Assembly: GCA_031296305.1 (NCBI GenBank)
Contig: JARLFZ010000005.1
Span: 22,236-86,235 of the forward strand
Direction of reading: 5' to 3'
Source of the DNA: Occallatibacter sp.
GTDB taxonomy: Bacteria > Acidobacteriota > Terriglobia > Terriglobales > Acidobacteriaceae
Length of the DNA: 64,000 nt
Position numbers and translations under genes: made by a program. The notes beneath the pieces were generated by a model. That model did no database searches and was not told the origin of the DNA. It saw nothing but the letters and a program-made list of their open reading frames with translations. Positions within the stretch are counted from its first letter, which is position 1. Each line of letters begins with the position of its first letter. Positions 1 to 8,764 of this stretch are shown here, piece by piece.

Positions 1-2
1 TC

Positions 3-1232
3 GGGCAGGTCTTCCGCGCCATACTGGCGAACAAATTGCGGAGCTTTCTCACCATGTTTGGGATCGCCTGGGGCGTGGGGTCGCTCCTGGTGCTGGTCGG
101 GCTGGGCGAAGGTTTCCGCAGCGGGCAGCGCAAGCAGTTGGCCACGTTCGGTAACGACCTGGTGATGATGTGGGACGGCACCATTCCTGCGCTGCCCAAT
201 CAGCACACGGGAATGCGGCCCTATCAACTCACCGTGGGCGATGAAGCGGCCATGCGCCAATTGACAGATCTGAGGGCCGTCACGGGTTACCTGAGCCGCA
301 ACGATCTCTACCAGGTGAGTGCCTACGCGAACACTTCGGGGCAGGTGCTGGGCGTGGAGCCAAATTATTCTGAGGTGCGATTCCTGCCCATCGCGGAAGG
401 ACGATTCATTGACGCGTCCGACCAGGCCGAGCGGCGGCGCGTGGTGGTGCTCGGATCGAAGAATGCTCTGCTGCTGTCCCTTGGCCATCCGATGCTTGGC
501 GAAACCATCACCATCAACGACATTGCGTTTACCGTGGTGGGCCGCGCTGAGCCAGTAAGCCACGGCAACAACGACAGCGAAAACCAAAAGATCTACATCC
601 CGCTGACCACGATGCTGGAACTGTTCGCCATGAAGGGCGACAACGTAGCGCAGGACGCGCTGAGCTCCATTCAATATCAGCCCGCGAAGAGAGGCGACGT
701 GGCGGCGGCTGTAGTGGCGGTGCATCGCGTGATTGCCGAGCGCCACGGCTTCGATCCCTCGCTCATCGATGCATTCGAGGAGTGGAACACCATCCACACC
801 CAGCAGATGATCGCGGCCATCTTCAACGGCATGGATATTTTTCTGGGCGGTGTGGGGCTGGTGACGCTGGCCCTCGGCGCAGTGGGAATTATCAACATCA
901 TGCTGGTCTCGGTAACGGAGAGAACGCGGGAGATCGGCGTGATGAAAGCGGTGGGAGCCACGCGGCGCAGCATCCTGGCGCAATTTTTCTGGGAGGGGCT
1001 GTTGCTCACCGGCATCAGCGGCCTGATCGGCGTGGGCTTGTCCTGGGCATTTATGGCTCTGCTGCAGGAACTGCTGACAGGCAAGATGCCGGGCTGGGAT
1101 CCACCGCGTCTGGTGCCATGGTCGGCCGCGCTCGCGGTTGGGTCGCTGGCCATCTGCGGCATTGTGGCAGGACTTTATCCGGCGAGCAAAGCCGCGGCTC
1201 TCGATCCAATTGAAGCGCTGCGCAAGGAATAA
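3..1232 (+). CDS. ABC transporter permease, MacB/FtsX type (5' end cut by window)
   Basis: This is a membrane permease of the MacB/FtsX kind, which moves lipids, peptides or drugs out of the cytoplasmic membrane together with a separate ATPase. The frame is open from base 3, and the residues before the listed TTG (GQVFRAILANKLRS) look like a normal permease N-terminus, so the true start lies before the window. A first membrane segment (TMFGIAWGVGSLLVLVGLG) is followed by a periplasmic MacB core domain of about 230 residues. Three C-terminal membrane segments follow, containing the family signature INIMLVSVTERTREIGVMKA. A second permease begins 39 bases downstream, so the two probably form a heterodimer. 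The substrate is unknown. Confidence 0.9.
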   Translation, partial: GQVFRAILANKLRSFLTMFGIAWGVGSLLVLVGLGEGFRSGQRKQLATFGNDLVMMWDGTIPALPNQHTGMRPYQLTVGDEAAMRQLTDLRAVTGYLSRNDLYQVSAYANTSGQVLGVEPNYSEVRFLPIAEGRFIDASDQAERRRVVVLGSKNALLLSLGHPMLGETITINDIAFTVVGRAEPVSHGNNDSENQKIYIPLTTMLELFAMKGDNVAQDALSSIQYQPAKRGDVAAAVVAVHRVIAERHGFDPSLIDAFEEWNTIHTQQMIAAIFNGMDIFLGGVGLVTLALGAVGIINIMLVSVTERTREIGVMKAVGATRRSILAQFFWEGLLLTGISGLIGVGLSWAFMALLQELLTGKMPGWDPPRLVPWSAALAVGSLAICGIVAGLYPASKAAALDPIEALRKE

Positions 1233-1271
1233 AAAACAGGGACTAAGGGACTAGGGACTGAGGGACTGGCA

Positions 1272-2513
1272 ATGCTGAAGGACATACTCGCGCAGGCTTG
1301 GGCGGCGATGCTCGCCAACATGCGCCGCACCGCCCTCACCATGTTGGGCATGGCGTGGGGCATCGCCACCGTGGTGGTGCTGCTGGGCTACGGCGCTGGG
1401 TTCAGCAAAGCCATTGAGGCCATCTTCGCGCAGTGGGGAACGGAAACTATCGGCTTCTTTCCCGGTCGCACCAGCCAGCAGGCGGGCGCCGACAAGGCCG
1501 GCGCAATTGTGCGGTTCACACTAGACGATGTGGACCGCGTCGCCGACAGCGTTCCCGGCGTCGACCGAATCTCACCAAACGAGTGGCTCAATAATGTAGC
1601 CGTCCAGAATGACCTGCATACGTACACGTGGGAGGTCGACGGTGTGCGCACTGCGTTTCAGGATATCTTCAAGCTCGACACCGATGCCGGCCGCTTCTTC
1701 AGCGGCCAGGAAGAAGATCAGCGCGCGCACGTGTGCGTGATTGGTTCCGAGGCCAAGACCAAGCTCTTCTCCGGCGAGTGGGCGGTGGGCGAAAGCATCC
1801 GGCTGAATGGCGAGATCTTCACCGTGGTTGGTGTACTCAAACCCAAGATGCAAGAGAGCGGCGACAACGTCAATCGGGTTATTTATATTCCATTCAGTAC
1901 CTTCAGCGACCTGAAGGACACGCATTACATCGACGGCATCTGGTTCAGTTATCACGGCGATCACATGCAGATCGAACAATCCTTGCGCGCGACGATCGCT
2001 GCGGCGCATCACTTCCGCCCTACGGATCATAATGCCCTGCATGTGGCCAACCTGATGACGCAGTTGTCGCAGTTCCGCATTCTGTCGATCGCGTTGCAGG
2101 TACTGCTCTCGATGGTGGGCGCGCTTACACTGGGCATCGCCGGCATCGGCCTCATGAACATCATGCTGGTGGCCGTGCAGCAGCGCACGCGCGAAATCGG
2201 CATTGAAAAAGCGCTGGGTGCGCGCCGCAACCAGATCCTCGTGCAGTTCCTGGCCGAGGCGCTCACCATCACCGGCGTCGGCGGAGCGTGCGGCATCGCG
2301 CTGGCGTGGCTCATCTCCTTAGCAGTGGGCCGCATCCCGTTCTACAGCGAGATCGCGCAAAATGCATCGAACGCCGACATTCGGCTCATCATCACCCCGG
2401 GCTCGGTCGCCATTGCCACGGTGATTCTCGTGGTTACCGGCCTTGTGAGCGGCATGATTCCCGCCATCCGCGCCGCGAATCTCGACCCCATCGAGGCTCT
2501 GCGTTACGAGTAA
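1272..2513 (+). CDS. ABC transporter permease, MacB/FtsX type
   Basis: This is the second MacB/FtsX-type permease, 413 aa, and probably the partner of the preceding gene. It has the same architecture: an N-terminal membrane helix (TMLGMAWGIATVVVLLGYG), a periplasmic MacB core domain, and a C-terminal FtsX domain with the signature LMNIMLVAVQQRTREIGIEKA. It ends in the usual DPIEALRYE, which matches DPIEALRKE at the end of its neighbour. The ATG start fits the family's short cytoplasmic tail. No ATPase gene is in the window, so it should lie upstream. The gene runs convergently towards the Aas-like gene 23 bases away. Substrate cannot be deduced. Confidence 0.92.
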   Translation: MLKDILAQAWAAMLANMRRTALTMLGMAWGIATVVVLLGYGAGFSKAIEAIFAQWGTETIGFFPGRTSQQAGADKAGAIVRFTLDDVDRVADSVPGVDRISPNEWLNNVAVQNDLHTYTWEVDGVRTAFQDIFKLDTDAGRFFSGQEEDQRAHVCVIGSEAKTKLFSGEWAVGESIRLNGEIFTVVGVLKPKMQESGDNVNRVIYIPFSTFSDLKDTHYIDGIWFSYHGDHMQIEQSLRATIAAAHHFRPTDHNALHVANLMTQLSQFRILSIALQVLLSMVGALTLGIAGIGLMNIMLVAVQQRTREIGIEKALGARRNQILVQFLAEALTITGVGGACGIALAWLISLAVGRIPFYSEIAQNASNADIRLIITPGSVAIATVILVVTGLVSGMIPAIRAANLDPIEALRYE

Positions 2514-2536
2514 TTGGCCGAGAGCATTGGTTGAGG

Positions 2537-5500
2537 TTAAACCTGGCGATCAGGCTCGCTGGTGGCTTCAACCGGGATGGACAGTGCCATTGCGAGAGCT
2601 TTGATACCGCGCAGATCCATTTTGCCTGTGCCGAGCACCGGGATGGCATCGACGTGGATGAATTGGCCCGATTTCGGCTTCCATAAGGCGGGCAGGTCGC
2701 ACTGCGCGAACTTTTCCAGCACAGGAGCAAGTTTGGACTCGGGAAGCGTGTGGATGACGACGATGCGTTCGCTCTTTTTTTCGTCGGGTACCGCGGTAAC
2801 CGCGAAGACTTGCTCGGCGGACTCGGCAAACTCGTTCAGTTTTTCTTCAATGAGAATGTGCGGCACCATCTCGCCGCCAATCTTGCTGAAGCGCGAAAGC
2901 CGATCGGTGATGGTGAGGAAGCCGTCTTCCTCCATCATGGCGATGTCGCCCGTGGTGTACCAGCCATCGTGCAGAACTTCGGCGGTCTTCTCCGGCTTGC
3001 CCAGGTAGCCGCGCATCACATTGGGGCCTTTCACGAGCAGCATTCCCGCGGTTCCCGGGGGTACGGGCTGGCCATTGTCGATGTCGACGATTCTGACGCT
3101 GACGCCGGGGAGCGGGTGGCCGATTTTGCCGCGGCGGGATGCGACCTGGCGCACTCCCGGAGCGCGAAAATCCTTGCCATTCACCGCGACGATCGGCGAG
3201 CACTCCGTGCAGCCGTAGCCCTCGAGAGGTCGAATGCCGAACTGGTCTTCGAAGGCGAGTGCGACGCGCTCCTGCAATTTTTCCGCGCCGACGAGCACGT
3301 ACTGTAGCGAGCCGAAGCTCTCAGGCGTGCAGCGGCGCATGTAGGCCTGCAAAAACGTGGGCGTGGCGACGAGGAGTGTGACGTTGTACTTCTCGATCAG
3401 TGCGCCGACAGTCTGCGCGTCGAGCGGATTGACGTGGAAGACCACGCCCACGCCGTGTACCGCGGGTAACCACAGCCCGGCCATGAAACCGAAGGAGTGA
3501 AAGAAGGGCAGGATGCCGAGAATTTTGTCGCGGCCATCCAGCATGAATACCTGCATGATCTGGCTGATGTTCGACGCGATGTTGAAGTGCGTGAGCATCA
3601 CGCCCTTGGGATCGCCGGTGCTGCCGCTCGAAAAGATGACGGTGGCGAGTTGATCCATTTGGGCTGCCCGACCTTTGCCGGTGGCGAATTCTGTCTGGAG
3701 CTTAACGCGATTGGCACCAAGTGCGCGCTTGAGCAGACCGGCCGGCATCAGCCAGGCCAGCGCCAGCGCGGCCAGCTTCTCAGTGAGACGCGGGGCGGCG
3801 AGTGCTTCTTCGAGCAGCAGCGTTCGGCCGGGGATGATCATGTTGGGGAAGCGCTCAAGAAATGCGCGCGACGTAATCACGACGTCAATGCCGCACTGTT
3901 GCGCGCTGCCGGCAATCACTTCGTTGGACGCAGTGTAATTCAGGTTGACCGGCACGCGGCCCGCGAGCATGAGCGCGTAGTTGGCGAGAGCGCCGCCGGC
4001 GCTGGGAGGAACCAGCAAGCCGATCATCGGTTGCTCGCCGACTTCTCGCCGCAAGCGGCGCGCGATGAAAACAATTTTCACGAGCGCCGATGCGAAGGAG
4101 AGGCGCGGCGTTTTGCCATCGGCCATAAAAAACTGCAACGGATGCAAGCGAGCCGTGTGCACAAAGGCACGGTCGAGCGTTCTCATGCGTGGCTTGCGCG
4201 CTTCAAAGGCTACGGCCTGCAGTTCCTGCACTGCCGCACGGACTTCAATCGCTGTTGAAGTGGGCGGCATGGGTTTTCCGAAGCTCACTGTGACGTGGTA
4301 GGGAATGTGGTGCGGCATCTTCCACAGAAAACGCCCGCGCTCGAAGCTGAAGATGCTGCCCCACACGCCGTCAAGGTTCATGGGAACGATGGGCACCGCG
4401 ACGTCCTTCATGATGCGCTCCAGGCCGCGGCGGAAGGGAAGCATCTGTCCGGTGCGCGTGATCTGGCCCTCGGCGAAGATGCAGACGATCTCGTCGTTGC
4501 GCAGCGCGTCGCTGGCTGTGTGCAGCGATTGCAGCATTTCGCGCGGATGCAGTTCGCTCGAAATCGGGATGGGGTTGATCATTTGCGCGAGGGGTTTGAC
4601 GTAGGGGTGGTCGTAGATGCCTTTGAACACCAGGAAGCGGATGGGGCGATCGGTGGCCGCGATCAGAAGCGCGACATCGACAAACGACATGTGGTTGCAG
4701 ACCAGCAATGCGCCGGTTTTCTCAGGAAAATTGTCGCGGCCGATCACGCGCACGCGATAGATGGTGCGCGTGGCGAAGAAAAGAATCAGGCGCCCGAACC
4801 ACTCGGGGAGCAGATAGAGAACGTAAGCCGTGGCGGCCGCTGTAATGACGGAGCCGGCGATGATGACGCCTTGGGGATTGAGGTGGACGTACTGGGTGAA
4901 GACGAAGTAGACGACAGATGAAAGCGCGATGCCGACGAAGGAGAGCAGGTTGGCCGCGGCGATGATGCCGCCCTTATCCTCTTCGCGCGGTTTGTGCTGA
5001 ATGAGCGCGTTCACCGGCACGGCGAAGAATCCCGCCCAGAATCCCAGCAGGCCCAACAGCACAGCCGATCCTGTCATGCCGTGGGGCATGACTCCGAGGA
5101 TGAAACCGGTGACGGTCATGCCGATCGAGCCGAGCGGAATCAGTCCGTACTCGATCTTGTTATCGCTCACCCAACCGGCGGTCATGCTGCCGATGCCGAT
5201 GCCCACGGCGAGCATGGCGTTCAAGTAGCCGGTTTTGGTCTGGCTGACGTGCAGTACATCGGGCCCGTAAATGACGATGGTGGAGAAGAGCAGGGAGCCG
5301 AGAAACCAGAAGTAGGCGTTGCCCAGCACGGCCAGAAACAGCGCCGTGTCTTTGCGCATTTTGCCGATTTGCACTAAGAGATCGCCGACAATATTGATGC
5401 GGAAAGGCTTCTCCGGCGCGGCAGCCGGCACATTGTCGACGCCGAGGCTGGTGATGAAACCGATCGCGGAGAGACCAAGCAGCACGTAGCCTGCGTTCAC

Positions 5501-6064
5501 TTCATGCCCGGAGAATTGCTGGCCCATCCACGCGCCGACCACCGTACCAATAATGATGGCGAGAAACGTCCATAGCTCGATGACGCCGTTGCCCCACGAC
5601 AGGCTCTTCTCAGGCAACAACTCGGGGAGCAAACCATATTTCGATGGCCCGAACAGCGCGGCCTGACTGGCCACCAGCGTGAGCGCGACCAGCGAAAGCG
5701 TGAGCGTGTGCGTGGCGAGGCCGGCTGTCGCCAGCAGCATCGATCCGAACTCCATGACCTTGGTCCAGATCGTGACCTGGCGCTTGCTGAAGCGATCCGC
5801 CAGCCAGCCGCCGGGCATGCTGAAGATGAGAAACGGCACCGAGAACAGGAAGGTGACGACGGAGACGAACGTCTCGCGCTGGGTCTGCGCCATGTTCATC
5901 CCGATAACGATCGAGAGCAGGAGATTGCGCAGGATGTTGTCGCTGAAGGCACCCTGAAACTGCGTCGCGATCAAAGACCAGAAGCCGCGGCGGCTGCGCG
6001 GCGCAGCGGCGGCGGGAGAGTTGGCAGGGTTCAACACAAGGGGATCACTCGAAACAGTGTTCAT
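2537..6064 (-). CDS. aas: Fused MFS lysophospholipid transporter / acyltransferase / acyl-ACP synthetase (LplT-Aas type)
   Basis: This 1175-aa protein combines three functions that salvage lysophospholipids at the inner membrane. Residues about 20-430 form an MFS carrier resembling LplT. Residues about 440-640 are a PlsC-type acyltransferase with the HX4D box (NHMSFVD). Residues about 650-1160 are an AMP-dependent acyl-ACP synthetase with the signature SSGSTGDPKGVMLTH. In E. coli, lplT and aas are separate adjacent genes; here they are one polypeptide, as in several other phyla. The product should flip 2-acyl-glycerophospholipids inward and reacylate them. It stands alone on the minus strand. 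The domain calls are firm; the precise substrate is inferred. Confidence 0.88.
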   Translation of the reverse strand: MNTVSSDPLVLNPANSPAAAAPRSRRGFWSLIATQFQGAFSDNILRNLLLSIVIGMNMAQTQRETFVSVVTFLFSVPFLIFSMPGGWLADRFSKRQVTIWTKVMEFGSMLLATAGLATHTLTLSLVALTLVASQAALFGPSKYGLLPELLPEKSLSWGNGVIELWTFLAIIIGTVVGAWMGQQFSGHEVNAGYVLLGLSAIGFITSLGVDNVPAAAPEKPFRINIVGDLLVQIGKMRKDTALFLAVLGNAYFWFLGSLLFSTIVIYGPDVLHVSQTKTGYLNAMLAVGIGIGSMTAGWVSDNKIEYGLIPLGSIGMTVTGFILGVMPHGMTGSAVLLGLLGFWAGFFAVPVNALIQHKPREEDKGGIIAAANLLSFVGIALSSVVYFVFTQYVHLNPQGVIIAGSVITAAATAYVLYLLPEWFGRLILFFATRTIYRVRVIGRDNFPEKTGALLVCNHMSFVDVALLIAATDRPIRFLVFKGIYDHPYVKPLAQMINPIPISSELHPREMLQSLHTASDALRNDEIVCIFAEGQITRTGQMLPFRRGLERIMKDVAVPIVPMNLDGVWGSIFSFERGRFLWKMPHHIPYHVTVSFGKPMPPTSTAIEVRAAVQELQAVAFEARKPRMRTLDRAFVHTARLHPLQFFMADGKTPRLSFASALVKIVFIARRLRREVGEQPMIGLLVPPSAGGALANYALMLAGRVPVNLNYTASNEVIAGSAQQCGIDVVITSRAFLERFPNMIIPGRTLLLEEALAAPRLTEKLAALALAWLMPAGLLKRALGANRVKLQTEFATGKGRAAQMDQLATVIFSSGSTGDPKGVMLTHFNIASNISQIMQVFMLDGRDKILGILPFFHSFGFMAGLWLPAVHGVGVVFHVNPLDAQTVGALIEKYNVTLLVATPTFLQAYMRRCTPESFGSLQYVLVGAEKLQERVALAFEDQFGIRPLEGYGCTECSPIVAVNGKDFRAPGVRQVASRRGKIGHPLPGVSVRIVDIDNGQPVPPGTAGMLLVKGPNVMRGYLGKPEKTAEVLHDGWYTTGDIAMMEEDGFLTITDRLSRFSKIGGEMVPHILIEEKLNEFAESAEQVFAVTAVPDEKKSERIVVIHTLPESKLAPVLEKFAQCDLPALWKPKSGQFIHVDAIPVLGTGKMDLRGIKALAMALSIPVEATSEPDRQV

Positions 6065-6259
6065 CGGCGAGGTGTTACAAAAACTGCGAGGGTTCCGCGG
6101 ATTTGCTCAATTCTACTTGAAATACAGGGAGCGAGGGAGCAAGCCACGCCAGTGGGCACAAATCGCCCGCCGGGGACTCCGGCAGGGCGCGAGAAAACGC
6201 TGTGCCTCTGCAGAATATCGAGATCATGAATAAACGGGGGTAGTCGCCGCTCTGCGAGA

Positions 6260-6308
6260 GCGGGGGTCGGGAGACCCCCGCTACAGCCGGTCAGGAGACC
6301 GGCGGTAC
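6260..6308. repeat. REP-like double palindrome, copy 1
   Basis: Two adjacent hairpins: GCGGGGGTC/GACCCCCGC and GCCGGTC/GACCGGC, joined by TACA. Near-identical copies lie at 11378-11424, 48558-48608 and 54361-54410, all between genes. This is a repetitive extragenic palindrome family. The rest of 6065-6325 shows no gene. Confidence 0.8.
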
Positions 6309-6325
6309 GATTTTGCTCGCCGCTT

Positions 6326-7183
6326 TTACGCTTTCAGGAATTTCTCGATGTTGGTGTAGCTGATCTGCAGGCTCTCAAGCGGGGGGCGCTCCGTCACATC
6401 CTGCTCCACATACATGTTGGGAACTCGGAACTGCTCCGCGAGCCGCAGAATGCTAGGCCAGTCGAGCGTTCCCATGCCCACCTCGGCAAAGTGCTGGGAG
6501 CCCGGCCCGGTATCTGTCGAGGTCGGCGCATTGGGCTTGCGGTCTTTGAGGTGGAGCGATTGCATGCGCGCACCATATTTTTTGAACAGCTCCACGGGAT
6601 CGCGCCCGGCCTGCGTCACCCAGTAACAGTCCATCTGCCACTGCACCAACTGGGGGTCGGTTGATTGCATCAGAATGTCAAAACCGGTGACGCCATCGAA
6701 TTGCTTGAACTCTGTGTCGTGGTCGTGGAAGCCGAACTTGAGGCCCATTTTTTGGGCTTGCTCGCCCCAGGCATTGTATTGATCGGCGGCGCGCTTGAAG
6801 CCGTCGGCAGAGTTGCCTACCGATTCCGGAACCGAAGAGCACACCGCGCATTCCGCGCCCAGTTCTTTGGCGTAATCGAGGCGCGCGCCGAAGTCGTTGT
6901 AACCGAAGTGCGCGCTGGGAACAATGAGGCCGGCATCGAGAATGGCCTGACGCAGGTCTTTCGCGGCCATTTTGTACTCGGCGACGTAGGTTTCCACGGT
7001 GCGATAGCCGATTTTGCGAATAGCGGCCAGCGTGCCGGGGAAGTCCTTGTCGACCAGGCTGCGCACCGTATAAAGCTGCACCCCGACAGGGCGATCCATC
7101 TTCTTGCCGATTGCGCGCGGCGCCAAGGCGCACGCGGCCACACCGGCCGCCGCTCCGGCAACAAATTCACGTCTGGTAGGCAT
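6326..7183 (-). CDS. Tat-exported sugar phosphate isomerase/epimerase-like TIM barrel protein
   Basis: This 285-aa protein belongs to the xylose isomerase-like TIM barrel family (AP endonuclease 2 fold). The N-terminus MPTRREFVAGAAAGVAAC is a twin-arginine export signal, so it should work in the periplasm. Metal-ligand type positions of the fold are visible (FGFHDHDTEF, QWQMDCYW, LHLKDRK). The ATG follows a good ribosome site (aggagaaatcacc). A sigma70-like promoter 139-167 bases upstream overlaps one of three identical operator-like palindromes, which links this gene to the sulfosugar and dsr regions. Such secreted isomerases are common in Acidobacteria, often with Gfo/Idh and DUF1080 proteins as here. 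Substrate unknown; a keto-sugar or sulfosugar role is inferred. Confidence 0.85.
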   Translation of the reverse strand: MPTRREFVAGAAAGVAACALAPRAIGKKMDRPVGVQLYTVRSLVDKDFPGTLAAIRKIGYRTVETYVAEYKMAAKDLRQAILDAGLIVPSAHFGYNDFGARLDYAKELGAECAVCSSVPESVGNSADGFKRAADQYNAWGEQAQKMGLKFGFHDHDTEFKQFDGVTGFDILMQSTDPQLVQWQMDCYWVTQAGRDPVELFKKYGARMQSLHLKDRKPNAPTSTDTGPGSQHFAEVGMGTLDWPSILRLAEQFRVPNMYVEQDVTERPPLESLQISYTNIEKFLKA

Positions 7184-7321
7184 GGTGATTTCTCCTTAAA
7201 ACCAATCTTGTAACAGATACAGATGAATCGGCAGGGTAAGCGCACACATTGGACGAAATGACCCTTGCGAATCGAACCACTGACTCGGCGGCCCGGAAAC
7301 TGCACGTTCAGGGGCAGAAGA

Positions 7322-7339
7322 AATCTATTACGATTGATT
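7322..7339. promoter_or_regulatory. Operator-like palindrome, site A (AATCWAT-N4-ATWGATT)
   Basis: The minus strand reads AATCAATCGTAATAGATT, an imperfect palindrome with AATC/GATT ends. The same pattern, with all 14 non-spacer bases identical, occurs at 20797-20814 and 41169-41186, always in an intergenic regulatory region. It overlaps the -10 region of the minus-strand promoter. The binding protein is unknown. Confidence 0.65.
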
Positions 7340-7350
7340 GCAAGTGTCAA
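7322..7350 (-). promoter_or_regulatory. Sigma70-like promoter for the 6326-7183 gene
   Basis: On the minus strand TTGACA (7350-7345) is followed by a 17-base spacer and TAGATT (7327-7322). Predicted transcription would start near 7315, giving a leader of about 130 bases. The operator-like palindrome at 7322-7339 covers the -10 box and spacer, which would suit a repressor. Confidence 0.6.
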
Positions 7351-7517
7351 GAACCACGGCGGATCCCGGCGCCGGTGAAACCAGATTGAGCCAAGCTATG
7401 GAATAACGCGGAAGCGTGCATTATGGCCTGTCCAGCCGGGCAATTATCCTGGAATAGGCAGGCAAGGAATAAACGCCAAGGGCGTCTGGGCAAGCGCCGA
7501 TTGTGCGATAATTTGGA

Positions 7518-7547
7518 TTGACAATCGTTTGCAATCGATAATACTAT
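7518..7547 (+). promoter_or_regulatory. Sigma70-like promoter for the transaldolase unit
   Basis: TTGACA (7518-7523), an 18-base spacer and TACTAT (7542-7547) lie about 140 bases before the transaldolase start. Around the -35 box there is a short inverted repeat, GATTG-A-CAATC, and a direct repeat of CAATCG ten bases apart, which could be operator half-sites. The remainder of the 504-base gap 7184-7687 shows no gene. Confidence 0.5.
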
Positions 7548-7687
7548 TCTTCTTCATTCCGGAGAGTAGAAAACTCCTTGTCTGGCTGTTGGAACTGATG
7601 AGTTTTGCTTTATCGATCGGCCGGAAAACATCGCACTGCCAGCGCCAGACGCGTGCAAACGGAAATTGAGTATTCGCGGGAGGAATC

Positions 7688-8692
7688 ATGCCGCAAAATC
7701 TACTGGAACAGCTACGTAAGCACAGCGTGATTGTCGTTGACACCGGCGACATCGAGGCCATGGAGCGCTTCAAGCCGCGGGACGCCACCACTAACCCCTC
7801 GCACATTACCAACGCGGCCAAGATGCCGAAGTATCAGCCCATTCTGGATGGGGAGTTGCTGAGCGCGCGCAAGGAATTGGGCGCGGACGCGAGCGATCAG
7901 GCGGTTGCCAACCTGGCTTTTCGTCGGCTGGGCATTGCGTGGGGCAAAAATATTCTCGCCGTGGTTCCGGGCCGCGTGTCGACCGAGGTCGACGCGCGCT
8001 TGTCGTACGACACCGAAGCCAGCATTGCGCAGGCGCGGAGCATTATTGCGCAATATGAGGCGGAAGGAATTTCGCGCGAGCGGATCCTGGTGAAGATTGC
8101 GGCGACGTGGGAAGGCACCCGGGCCGCAGAGGTGCTTGAGAAGGAAGGCATCCACTGCAACCTAACGCTGATTTTTGGAACGTTCCAGGCTGTTGCGGCG
8201 GCTGAGGCCGGGGCGACTCTGGTTTCGCCGTTTTGCGGCCGAGTTCTCGATTGGTACAAGAAGGAAACCGGAAAAGAATATTTCGGCGCTGACGATCCCG
8301 GAGTGATTCACGTGACCGCGGTTTACAACTACTTCAAGAATTTTGGTTACAAGACTGAGGTGATGGGCGCGAGCTTTTGGAATGTTGGCCAAGTGCGCGA
8401 GCTGGCGGGCAGCGATCTGCTGACGATTGCGCCGAAGGTGCTGGCCGAACTGGAAGCCGTTGACGACGAACTGACGCCGAAGCTCAGCGTTGAAGCGGCG
8501 AAGGCGATGCCCATTGAGAAAATTGTCGTGGACAGCAAGGAAACCTTCGAGCGCCTGCTTGCCGCCAACCGCATGGCCACTGACAAGCTGAAGGAAGGCA
8601 TCGAAGGTTTTTCCGCCGCGCTCGTCGAATTGGAGACGCTGCTGGCGAAGCGCCTTGCCGAACTGGAATCGCGCGCCACGGCAACCGCGTAA
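7688..8692 (+). CDS. Transaldolase, TalB family with altered phosphate site; candidate sulfofructose transaldolase
   Basis: This 334-aa TalB-type transaldolase moves a dihydroxyacetone unit between sugars through a Schiff base. Catalytic residues match E. coli TalB: D18 (VVDTGD), E100 (STEVDARLS), K136 (ILVKIA), N158 and S180. Of the two phosphate-binding arginines, R181 is kept (R185, FCGRVLDW). TalB R228, however, is replaced by W231 (MGASFWN instead of MGASFRN). Loss of this arginine suggests that the donor or acceptor end group is not an ordinary phosphate. With SuyAB, ComC and SlcC downstream, I infer that it cleaves 6-deoxy-6-sulfofructose. A plain pentose-phosphate role is the alternative. 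The ATG has a strong ribosome site (GGGAGGAATC). Confidence 0.85.
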   Translation: MPQNLLEQLRKHSVIVVDTGDIEAMERFKPRDATTNPSHITNAAKMPKYQPILDGELLSARKELGADASDQAVANLAFRRLGIAWGKNILAVVPGRVSTEVDARLSYDTEASIAQARSIIAQYEAEGISRERILVKIAATWEGTRAAEVLEKEGIHCNLTLIFGTFQAVAAAEAGATLVSPFCGRVLDWYKKETGKEYFGADDPGVIHVTAVYNYFKNFGYKTEVMGASFWNVGQVRELAGSDLLTIAPKVLAELEAVDDELTPKLSVEAAKAMPIEKIVVDSKETFERLLAANRMATDKLKEGIEGFSAALVELETLLAKRLAELESRATATA

Positions 8693-8764
8693 TCACGGCG
8701 CGCGCAGGGCAAAGCGCAGCGCTGAAATTTAGCAGGGCTCGAAGGCGAGAAGAGAAGGACGCGA

